Shown here: piece by piece, positions 1 to 7,154 of the stretch
Numbering within the stretch: position 1 is the first letter of the stretch
How the letters are laid out: the number at the start of each line of letters is the position of its first letter
Source of the DNA: Thermoplasmatota archaeon
Lineage (GTDB): Archaea; Thermoplasmatota; Thermoplasmata; GCA-020350865; JAUVCJ01
Direction: 5' to 3'
NCBI GenBank assembly: GCA_030595765.1
Contig: JAUVCJ010000090.1
Span: 1 to 7,500 of the forward strand
DNA length: 7,500 bases
Notes under the pieces: generated by a model
The model's input: the letters and a program-made list of their open reading frames with translations, nothing else
Databases searched by the model: none
What the model was told of the DNA's origin: nothing
Translations under genes and position numbers: made by a program

Positions 1-1
1 G

Positions 2-3000
2 CAGGGCACTGACAGCCTACACACGAACTGGCAGAACCCTTCTATTCCAGTTTCAGATATCTCACCCCTTTCGGAGGTTCTGGGCGAGGCGACTTTTCCA
101 GGCGGCTCCGATGCAATGGCACCTATAGACCTTACAGACCCTACTTACCCTCTCGAAAGTTCAAATGAGTATGCATCTCCAATGGATTCAGAACTCTCTG
201 TTGACAGCACCCTTCCATGGAGCATTCAGCCGGCATCACAAGTCGGAGAGGTCGCAGACCCGGACGAACTGGTTCGCCTTGTTGTACTGCTTCCAGGTGA
301 GCCCCTTGCCCGCACTCATGGCATCGGCCTTCTGGATGACTTAGACATCATAGCCCCTCTGGAAGTATCCCCTACAACGCATGCAGCTACATTGGACAAG
401 ACTCAGCGCTCCCTGGAGTTGGCTACCCAACAAAGTGAGGCCATGTCGTCTCTCAAAAGCTCCGGTGTTGAGCTCGAACACAGATGGAGCTATTCATATG
501 CACTCAATGGATTCTCCATTGTGGTGCCAAGAGGCCAGATAGATATGGTTCGTTCCGATCCTTTGATCCTGAGTGCCAGAGAGACCACCACATTCACTAT
601 GGATCTGAACCAGACAGTACCATTGGTCAATGGCACAACGGCTCGGGTCGATTACGGTACCAACGGGAGCGGTGTCGTGATTGCCATCCTGGACACAGGA
701 ATTGATGTAAGCCATCCTGGTCTCGATGATCTGGATGATGATCCTGGCACCATTGACCCCAAGGTAATTGGGTTTCAGGATTTTACAGAAGATAATTTCG
801 ACCTGACATTGGATGACCCTTACGATGATAATGGGCATGGCACTCATGTTGCAGGCATTGCTGCTGGAACCGGGGGTGGCAATACAAACTATACTGGTGT
901 TGCCCCAGGGGCTCAGCTAGTAGGGGTGAAGGTACTATATTACACTGGCGGTGGTTTATCGGATGATATCATCGCGGGACTGGACTGGTGTATATCAAAT
1001 ATCACGGGTTTGGGCATTGATATAGTTTCCATGAGCCTTGGCAGGCCAGAAAATTCTGATGGAACAACTGACATGGAGAGGGCTGTTGACAACGCTGTAT
1101 ACGCCGGCCTCCTTGTGGTGGTTTCTGCAGGCAATCTCGGCCCGTCTGAGTTCACGGTTGGTAATCCTGGAACTTCTAACCTTGCGCTTACCGTTGCAAA
1201 CAATGACCTTGATCGGGAGATGGCAGAATCCTCATCTCGAGGACCCACTCATGATTTCAAGCTCAAGCCTGATATCTCAGCACCAGGGGTAGACGTTGTT
1301 TCAGCAAACGCCTATTATGATGCCGATGAAGATGGTGTTCCTGAGTTAAGGCTAGACATGAAATGTGGCTATCCTAACTATGTTTGCGGAGACGGCTTTG
1401 TTGGTGAGCGGTACTACAGGGTGGGTGGGACATCAATGTCCACCCCTCACGTTAGTGGGGCAGCAGCCCTTATGTTGGAAAATAATCCTGGCCTAAAGCC
1501 GCTGCAGGTAAAAAGCATACTAATGACCTCAAGCCATGACCTTGGCTTTTCTAAGCTAGCCCAAGGTGCTGGCATGCTGGATGTGCCCTCTGGCCTGAAC
1601 GCTGACATTGCTCCTATGCCCTCATCTATAAGCGCTCAGGTGATTGGCCAGTATGCTGGCATCTTCAACCGTATGTTTACTATAAATCTCTACAACGTGG
1701 TTGGTCATGATGTCTACTACAGCGCTACAGTGAAGAATCAAACCCATTTCGGTGGATACATGAGCAAATCAAGCTTCTTTGTAGACACGCAAGACCCTCG
1801 ACAACTAAGGCTATATCTCCAGGTGGATACCGACGCTATAGGCTGGGGGTGGCATGATTCCGAGATAATCTTGCAGTCCAATGATCCGGTGCCAAAGGTG
1901 GTTCGTATTGTGTTCGGCTTTTTCGTGGGGAACGTGCTGGATGTGGATTTTTATCCAAAGAGCAACGTACCAATGAAATTCATCATACACAACGGAACCC
2001 TCCAGAGGGAGTACACGAATCCTGGTCAACTTATCCGTCTTTTCCTTCCAACTGGGCGCTATGATTTTATAACCCTCTATAGGGACCAGTTCTTTTCTCA
2101 TTGGGAGATGGTTGTCAAGGAGAATGAATTAGTTCAAGGCATGAGGGTGCTTACGGTTTCAGACCTTGAGGCCACGCATAGGGTCAGTTTGGAGGCTAAA
2201 AATGAGTGGGGGAACTTAATCCCTCAGTCTCGCTATGGTAAGTCCTCATTCTCCTTGATATATAAGGATTCCTTCCCTGTGCTTTCCAGGGACATCAAAA
2301 TCGGCTTTGAGCCGCTCTACATCTCCTCCTTCTCCACCGATTATAGGCTTGATATGCACCAAAGAGCCTATTCCGACGTTGCAAATACATATTACGACAT
2401 TGATGGCTCAGCAGTTGGGTTGAGCATAGGCACTACCCTCTCTACCGATTACTCGAATTACAAGCATCTCCAGATCGATACCGGTTTCTCTGATGATTAC
2501 TCCCAGAGCCTATACATGAAACTACGTGATGTGGTGGTGGATGAGGTAACAGATCCTGGTGGGAACTTATCCTTAAGAATGGATAAAGCAAGGCTACTCC
2601 AGAGCGACAACATTGAGCTTCAATACCCCTACATTGTGAATGTTTATATGTTATCCATTCCAGTCAATGGAGTTTACATGGATAAAGATGGATACCAGCA
2701 TCGGAATTGGCAGTTCCTGCAATATGACTTTTCAACCCAACCTTTCCTCCAGTATATCATGAACGAGCCTCTGGATCTTGGGCGTAGCCCGCTTCTTATC
2801 CTTGATGGCTATCATATCCGGGGATATTCATATGAAGTAGGTTTTCCTCAGATATTCGATGTTCAAAATACCTATGATATGGGGCTAGAATTCTTTGCCT
2901 GGATGGGCAGGATGAACAACGAGCCAAATGCTGTCAACATTCACCCAGAGGCTTATTTTGATAAACTACTGGCAAACAACGTTCTGTTCCGGGATCAGAC

Positions 3001-6000
3001 CCAGAGCAATGACTATACCGATCCTTACCCGACCACATTTCAGATCCAGTCCGGGGGCATTTATGTTCTTGAGGGAAATGTGAATGATTACGAGGAGCTT
3101 GTCAGAACTGACGAGGTAGGTAAGCATTGGTACTTTGTATCACGTTATAATTTCCCATTGCCTTCCAGCGGCAAGTACACAATGGTATTAAAGAAAGATT
3201 ATGCCTCAGGCGTGGTGTCCAATCCAACTGCCACTGCAGCGCTGTCATTTGATACAAGCTTGTCAGATCCTAATCCGCCTGCGATAAAGCATGTCAACGT
3301 ACTTCACAATGGAGTCCTGGGGGATGGACTGGGACAGACTGGGAACACCCTTGAATTCTCATTGGACCCTGTGGGTGGATCAATTTCAGCAGTGGAAGTG
3401 TTCGTCTATCATAACTCCAGTTGGACCTCCCTTCCGTTGATCATTGATGGCGATGATTACACCGTAGATTTTGACCTTCCATCAGGAGCTAGCTCGGATC
3501 AGGTCGCATTGCAGATATCGGTCATGGATGATTCTCTGAACATTCTTAGATTCACCTTTGGCATACCTGCCGTGGCAGGGGAGCTTTTCATCTCAAACCT
3601 GGTTGTGGAAGCAGAAGCCGCCAGTGTTGGCTTTGTTCCTCCTGCTTATAATGTTGACAGAGACCAGCCCCTTACACTGTCTGCTATGCTCACAAATACA
3701 CAGACCCAGGACGAAACCGGAGTGGGTCTGGAGTTCGAGATGGATGGGCACATTGTCGCAATCGAGGGCGGCCTGACCATCCCAGCACTCTCTACAGTTT
3801 CCATTCCAATGTACTGGGACCCACCGCTACAGGGCACTCATACATTGAAGGTAAATATCATCAATCCTGAACCGCAATCAAAGGACAAGATGTTTTTCGT
3901 CAATCACAGGCCTGTGGTAATGGCTCCTGATGTGGTTCAAGCAACTCAGGATGTGCCATTCCAGTTAAATGTGGGTGTGGATGACGAGGGCGAGGTCCTG
4001 TTTCAGGACGATACCGACCTCTTTGATCTTTCAGGCACAACTGGGGCAGTTCAGTTCACTCCTGTTAACTCTCAAGTTGGAGATTACATTGTCAGGTTCT
4101 CGGTGGTCGACTCCTTAGGTGCTGTTGGCTACAAGGACGTATCATTCAGTGTGGTCAATGTGAACGACCCTCCGGTCTTTGTAGGGGCTCCGCTATTGGC
4201 TGCTGTTGAGGAGGCTCTGTATCAGTATCAGGCCGAGGTCGTGGATATTGACCAGGAAGTAACCCTTGACCCCTTGACGTACTCAATAATACAAGGACCT
4301 GCTGGGATGAATATCGTAGGAACCTCTGGGATGATTAGCTGGACTCCCAGCAACACCCAGGCCGCAAACAGCCACCAGATCAAATTGGAGGTCAGCGATG
4401 GGGATGCAATTGATTATCTCAATTTCTCAATCCTGGTTGCCAATGTGAACGATCCTGTGAGCATAACCAGCTCTCCAAACACCGTATCCTTGGAGGATTC
4501 GGTCTATCTCTATTCAGTGCTTGCGATGGATGACGATCTTTTAAATCCCTCTCAAGAGTCCTTAGCATACAGGTTCGATACTGCTCCAGCTGGGATGATC
4601 ATCGGAGCTAGTGATGGTGTTATATATTGGACCCCTGTAAACAGCCAGTCTGGAAAGAACCATGCAGTATCCATCAATGTCACAGATGGGGAGACATACG
4701 CTACCCAGACCTACCAACTATGGGTGGAGTCCCAGAATGATTCTCCACAATTTGGCATAATACCCGGTACATTCAGCCTGTGGGAGGATACATTGAACCC
4801 GCGGTTAATCGACCTTTTTGAATACGTTTCCGATGATGATAACGATGATTTTCAGCTGCTATTCTCGGTGGCAGACAATACTCAGAGAGAACATGTGAAA
4901 CTTGTGATAACCGACCAGCGCTACCTCGGAGTATCCTGGCTGGAGGCTAACTGGACTGGATCCACACTTGCAACCCTTCAGGTATGGGACCCTGCTGGAC
5001 AGACCAATTTTTCGACTCCCTTTCTGATCGGGATAACTCCAGTAAATGACCCCCCATATTTCATGGCCATACCCCAACTTGCTATACAAGAGGATTTGAC
5101 CAGTGACGTTAGAGATGTGGATCTTAAGTCCTATGTGGTGGATGCTGATGTCGATGCCGCCTTTCTGGAATATTCCTATGACTTTGATGGTGATAAGATA
5201 CAGGTATCACTCTCTCCTGATGGAGTGCTTAACATCAGGCCAAAAGAGAATGATTTTGCCGGGACTCTGGTAATCGATGTTATGGCTAGTGATGGTGTTT
5301 ATCTGGCTGAGCAAAGCATTACTGTGACAGTAACACCTGTCAATGACCCCCCGGTATTCCTCCCCATAACAGGGGATTACTCTCTAGCAGAAGACACATT
5401 CTATGACAAGCTGGTAGACCTGTACGATTTTCTACTGGATCCAGACACTCCACTCCCCTACATCGAACTTTCTGTGGTGGAGTCCTCGCCACCCTTTGTA
5501 AATGTAAGTATCTATCAGAATAGATACCTCAGCGTGAATGCGTATCAGGGAGAGCAAAATGATCACTGGTGGGGGGAAGTGAACGTTGTTGTTCAGGCAA
5601 AGGACCCCTCAGGGGCCAAGGCAACAATTGGGCCATTCAGCCTCCAGATAACTTCTGTCAATGACCCGCCAATGTGGTTTGAGATCCCTATAGTGCTTCT
5701 CAATTCAGAATCTATGTCCATATCCATCAACCTGAGCGAGTTTTCCCTGGATCCCGACGGTGACGATCTAGTTTTTCAGCTTTTAAATCAAACTAGTGAT
5801 GGCCTGACTAGCAGCACTTTGTCTGATAATTTTCTGGATATCGATGTATTCGACTCCAACAGCGGTGTTGTGGGTCTAAGCAAATTGACCCTGACGGCAT
5901 TTGATGGGCAGTACGAGACCCGGAAGGTGATCACGATCGTGGTCTCCCTCTCTTCTTCAGGCGATCCCGGGACGGAGCCTGATCCTGGCGATGGCGGATC

Positions 6001-6784
6001 CGCTGATAATAATCAGGTGCCAACAGTTCAGATACTTTCTCCACTCAATAACCAGGAGGTCAAGGCCGAGGATAATGTGCTATTTATTGCCCTGTTTTCA
6101 GATCCTGAAGGCGGGCCTGGTTTTTATTCCTGGGATTTTGGAGATAACACCACAAGTAGGCAGAAGAGTCCTGTCCATGCATATGCTACTCCTGGGACCT
6201 ATTCTGTGGAGTTGTGGGTGGAGGATGATGGGGGTTTGAAGGCCTTTACCTCGATCGAGGTGCTTGTATATGCTGATACCGACAATGACGGGATTCCAGA
6301 TCGCCTGGATTCGGATAAAGATGGTGATGGGTTTCTGGATATTGATGATGTTTTTCCACTCGACTCGCTTGAATGGGCTGATATGGACGGTGATGGCCAG
6401 GGTGACAATTATGATGACGATGACGATGGTGACGGTGTGCCTGACCAGGATGATCCGTTCCCACTGGATCCCGGACTTGGAAAAAACCCTGACCCTTCCC
6501 TGGCGCTTGGAAACTCAGACCTTAATCTTGCTGGAATGATAGGCATGCTGCTGGTTGCTTTACTTGGGGCGATATTAATGGTCAGAGATTTCGTCAAACC
6601 ACCACCCCCATGTGAGCCTGAGCAAGGGTATAATCAACAGTCTGGGCCAATGAGGATGGCTGATCGGGGTGCCTCTGGAGGGATAGCTAGAGGGGCAGCA
6701 GGAGGGATAGATGGGACGGCAGCTGAAGGGATAGATGGAGCGGCAAGTCATGTTGAGGTTCTTGAAGCGCAACTGACCCGTTAG
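2..6784 (+). CDS. Giant membrane-anchored subtilisin-like (S8) serine protease with cadherin-like, PKD and calcium-stalk modules; 5' end outside window
   Basis: This is a cell-surface endopeptidase of the subtilase family. Residues are numbered from the Met at 116. Residues 51-155 resemble an I9 propeptide. The S8 catalytic set is complete: D193 in ILDTGID, H241 in NGHGTHVAG, oxyanion N340 in SAGN, and S440 in GGTSMSTPH; the domain closes near 498. Next come a beta-sandwich (500-604), an unassigned region (605-1050), an Ig-like domain (1051-1154), a CARDB-like domain (1156-1263), seven cadherin-like repeats (1264-1949), PKD with WDFGD at 2006-2010, a calcium stalk (2054-2119), a membrane helix (2138-2156) and a 66-residue tail starting with basic residues, which implies an outside body and inside tail. 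The frame is open to base 2 without any ATG, GTG or TTG before 116. Met116 has no signal peptide, no close ribosome-binding site and no TATA box, so I infer a start upstream of the window. About seventeen N-X-S/T sequons fit a glycosylated exoprotein. Stop is TAG at 6782. Substrate is unknown. Confidence 0.95.
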   Translation, partial: QGTDSLHTNWQNPSIPVSDISPLSEVLGEATFPGGSDAMAPIDLTDPTYPLESSNEYASPMDSELSVDSTLPWSIQPASQVGEVADPDELVRLVVLLPGEPLARTHGIGLLDDLDIIAPLEVSPTTHAATLDKTQRSLELATQQSEAMSSLKSSGVELEHRWSYSYALNGFSIVVPRGQIDMVRSDPLILSARETTTFTMDLNQTVPLVNGTTARVDYGTNGSGVVIAILDTGIDVSHPGLDDLDDDPGTIDPKVIGFQDFTEDNFDLTLDDPYDDNGHGTHVAGIAAGTGGGNTNYTGVAPGAQLVGVKVLYYTGGGLSDDIIAGLDWCISNITGLGIDIVSMSLGRPENSDGTTDMERAVDNAVYAGLLVVVSAGNLGPSEFTVGNPGTSNLALTVANNDLDREMAESSSRGPTHDFKLKPDISAPGVDVVSANAYYDADEDGVPELRLDMKCGYPNYVCGDGFVGERYYRVGGTSMSTPHVSGAAALMLENNPGLKPLQVKSILMTSSHDLGFSKLAQGAGMLDVPSGLNADIAPMPSSISAQVIGQYAGIFNRMFTINLYNVVGHDVYYSATVKNQTHFGGYMSKSSFFVDTQDPRQLRLYLQVDTDAIGWGWHDSEIILQSNDPVPKVVRIVFGFFVGNVLDVDFYPKSNVPMKFIIHNGTLQREYTNPGQLIRLFLPTGRYDFITLYRDQFFSHWEMVVKENELVQGMRVLTVSDLEATHRVSLEAKNEWGNLIPQSRYGKSSFSLIYKDSFPVLSRDIKIGFEPLYISSFSTDYRLDMHQRAYSDVANTYYDIDGSAVGLSIGTTLSTDYSNYKHLQIDTGFSDDYSQSLYMKLRDVVVDEVTDPGGNLSLRMDKARLLQSDNIELQYPYIVNVYMLSIPVNGVYMDKDGYQHRNWQFLQYDFSTQPFLQYIMNEPLDLGRSPLLILDGYHIRGYSYEVGFPQIFDVQNTYDMGLEFFAWMGRMNNEPNAVNIHPEAYFDKLLANNVLFRDQTQSNDYTDPYPTTFQIQSGGIYVLEGNVNDYEELVRTDEVGKHWYFVSRYNFPLPSSGKYTMVLKKDYASGVVSNPTATAALSFDTSLSDPNPPAIKHVNVLHNGVLGDGLGQTGNTLEFSLDPVGGSISAVEVFVYHNSSWTSLPLIIDGDDYTVDFDLPSGASSDQVALQISVMDDSLNILRFTFGIPAVAGELFISNLVVEAEAASVGFVPPAYNVDRDQPLTLSAMLTNTQTQDETGVGLEFEMDGHIVAIEGGLTIPALSTVSIPMYWDPPLQGTHTLKVNIINPEPQSKDKMFFVNHRPVVMAPDVVQATQDVPFQLNVGVDDEGEVLFQDDTDLFDLSGTTGAVQFTPVNSQVGDYIVRFSVVDSLGAVGYKDVSFSVVNVNDPPVFVGAPLLAAVEEALYQYQAEVVDIDQEVTLDPLTYSIIQGPAGMNIVGTSGMISWTPSNTQAANSHQIKLEVSDGDAIDYLNFSILVANVNDPVSITSSPNTVSLEDSVYLYSVLAMDDDLLNPSQESLAYRFDTAPAGMIIGASDGVIYWTPVNSQSGKNHAVSINVTDGETYATQTYQLWVESQNDSPQFGIIPGTFSLWEDTLNPRLIDLFEYVSDDDNDDFQLLFSVADNTQREHVKLVITDQRYLGVSWLEANWTGSTLATLQVWDPAGQTNFSTPFLIGITPVNDPPYFMAIPQLAIQEDLTSDVRDVDLKSYVVDADVDAAFLEYSYDFDGDKIQVSLSPDGVLNIRPKENDFAGTLVIDVMASDGVYLAEQSITVTVTPVNDPPVFLPITGDYSLAEDTFYDKLVDLYDFLLDPDTPLPYIELSVVESSPPFVNVSIYQNRYLSVNAYQGEQNDHWWGEVNVVVQAKDPSGAKATIGPFSLQITSVNDPPMWFEIPIVLLNSESMSISINLSEFSLDPDGDDLVFQLLNQTSDGLTSSTLSDNFLDIDVFDSNSGVVGLSKLTLTAFDGQYETRKVITIVVSLSSSGDPGTEPDPGDGGSADNNQVPTVQILSPLNNQEVKAEDNVLFIALFSDPEGGPGFYSWDFGDNTTSRQKSPVHAYATPGTYSVELWVEDDGGLKAFTSIEVLVYADTDNDGIPDRLDSDKDGDGFLDIDDVFPLDSLEWADMDGDGQGDNYDDDDDGDGVPDQDDPFPLDPGLGKNPDPSLALGNSDLNLAGMIGMLLVALLGAILMVRDFVKPPPPCEPEQGYNQQSGPMRMADRGASGGIARGAAGGIDGTAAEGIDGAASHVEVLEAQLTR
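3902..5962 (+). repeat. Seven tandem cadherin-like/Ig-like repeats inside the protease
   Basis: This part of the protease gene encodes a rod of seven beta-sandwich repeats of about 90-106 residues, probably a calcium-stiffened spacer or adhesion region. Hinges with NDPP or a variant start at residues 1350, 1445 (NDPV), 1541 (NDSP), 1644, 1743 and 1849, so spacings are 95, 96, 103, 99 and 106. Two subtypes are visible. Repeats 1-3 carry a 'W/F-TP-x-N-x-Q' strand followed by a 'V-x-D-G/S' strand, as in CADG/He_PIG-type Ig domains. Repeats 4-6 carry 'ED...vDL..yv.D.D', as in the cadherin-like domains of very large bacterial and archaeal adhesins; repeat 7 is a divergent form with NLSEFSLDPDGDD. 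The family reading rests on motifs seen by eye; exact domain borders are approximate. Confidence 0.85.
6275..6472 (+). repeat. Aspartate-rich calcium-binding stalk (thrombospondin type 3-like) of the protease
   Basis: Residues 2054-2119 are a run of D-x-D-x-D-G loops: DTDNDGIPD, DSDKDGDGFLD, DMDGDGQGDN and DDDGDGVPDQDD, with FPLD spacers. This pattern is typical of thrombospondin type 3 calcium loops. It sits between the PKD domain and the membrane helix, so the likely job is a rigid calcium-dependent stem holding the catalytic body away from the membrane. At DNA level it is a GAT/GAC-rich low-complexity tract, which gives rise to spurious open frames on the other strand. Confidence 0.88.
6677..6748 (+). 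repeat. Three 24-bp in-frame repeats in the cytoplasmic tail of the protease
   Basis: Three consecutive 24-bp units at 6677-6700, 6701-6724 and 6725-6748 encode GGIARGAA, GGIDGTAA and EGIDGAAS. The core GGGATAG is kept in all three, and the unit length keeps the frame. They lie after the membrane helix (residues 2138-2156), so the repeat is predicted to be on the cytoplasmic side. The function is unknown; a flexible Gly/Ala tail created by slippage or unequal exchange is the simplest reading. Confidence 0.85.
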
Positions 6785-6805
6785 TTCATTATTATCGTCG
6801 GTCGG

Positions 6806-6816
6806 CTCGTTTTTCA
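6806..6816 (+). terminator. Candidate oligo-T terminator after the protease gene
   Basis: A run of five T at 6810-6814 lies 26 bases after the TAG stop, preceded by a GC-rich stretch (TCGGTCGGCTCG). Archaeal RNA polymerases commonly stop at short T-runs without a strong hairpin. The run is short and I see no convincing stem before it, so this is a modest call. Confidence 0.4.
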
Positions 6817-6954
6817 GGTATGTACTATTGTGGGCTTCACTTGCCTGCTAGGTATGTGCTATTGTAGGATTCGCTTTGCCTGCTAGATATGTGCTATTGT
6901 AGGATTCGCTTTGCCTGCTAGGTACTTGCTGATTGTAAGCTTCACTAACTAGCT
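6816..6954. repeat. Tandem array of four ~35-bp repeats in the intergenic spacer
   Basis: Units lie end to end at 6816-6849 (34 bp), 6850-6884, 6885-6919 and 6920-6954 (35 bp each). The consensus begins AGGTATGTGCTATTGT and ends TTTGCCTGCT. Units 2 and 3 differ at a single position (G or A at the third base). Unit 1 lacks one base and has a few substitutions. Unit 4 is clearly diverged and has a one-base insertion compensated by a deletion. There are no spacers, so it is not a CRISPR array. It begins just after the protease terminator candidate and ends about 130 bases before the first TATA-like element of the rRNA region. The role is unknown. Confidence 0.92.
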
Positions 6955-7002
6955 ATGTTCTTGTTCTTGTCTAGCCAACTCGCCCAAGAACTAATCTATC
7001 TC

Positions 7003-7079
7003 GTTGAAACCGGCCATCCGTTGGGTTATTTCAACTGTCGGACACTTCCTTTCTTTACTGGGTTTGGAGGTGTTTCAAC
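7003..7079. repeat. One GTTGAAAC arm with two alternative TTTCAAC partners (inverted repeats)
   Basis: GTTGAAAC at 7003-7010 can pair over 7 bp with TTTCAAC at 7029-7035 (19-base loop) or over 8 bp with GTTTCAAC at 7072-7079. The two pairings exclude each other. A separate small stem GAGGT/ACCTC (7067-7071 with 7078-7082) overlaps the last arm, and the pyrimidine-rich tract 7044-7057 lies between the arms. The set sits just upstream of the first TATA-like element, so it could be a protein-binding dyad or a stop for read-through RNA. The pairing is visible; the role is a guess. Confidence 0.5.
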
Positions 7080-7084
7080 CTCAA

Positions 7085-7154
7085 TCTATATATACCCCCA
7101 GTGGAATGCCCGAAGTCCATCATAAGCCATATATAGACCAACATGGGATATATG
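7085..7154 (+). promoter_or_regulatory. Three TATA-like elements, candidate rRNA promoters
   Basis: TATA-like cores occur at 7087-7094 (CTATATATAC), 7129-7135 (CATATATAG) and 7148-7153 (GATATATG). Archaeal rRNA genes usually start transcription about 22-27 bases after the TATA box, often from more than one promoter; this would give starts near 7113, 7156 and 7174 and leaders of about 200-260 bases. BRE elements in front of the boxes are not convincing. The first is the strongest match to the 8-base TATA consensus. Confidence 0.5.

Noticed and set aside
116..118. ATG at 116 as the true start of the protease
   Set aside because: Frame is open upstream, and the position lacks a signal peptide, a close ribosome-binding site and a promoter.
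494..847. 117-codon minus-strand reading frame
   Set aside because: It is the antisense of the conserved S8 catalytic domain, with no recognisable motif and an unnatural composition; the plus-strand frame carries the full catalytic signature.
6199..6597. Several minus-strand frames over the end of the protease, rich in Ser/Pro or His
   Set aside because: They are produced by the GAT/GAC-rich calcium-stalk sequence read on the wrong strand.
6816..6954. CRISPR array
   Set aside because: Units are directly adjacent with no unique spacers, and no cas genes are in the window. GTTGAAAC at 7003 resembles a CRISPR repeat end only by chance and does not recur at regular spacing in one orientation.
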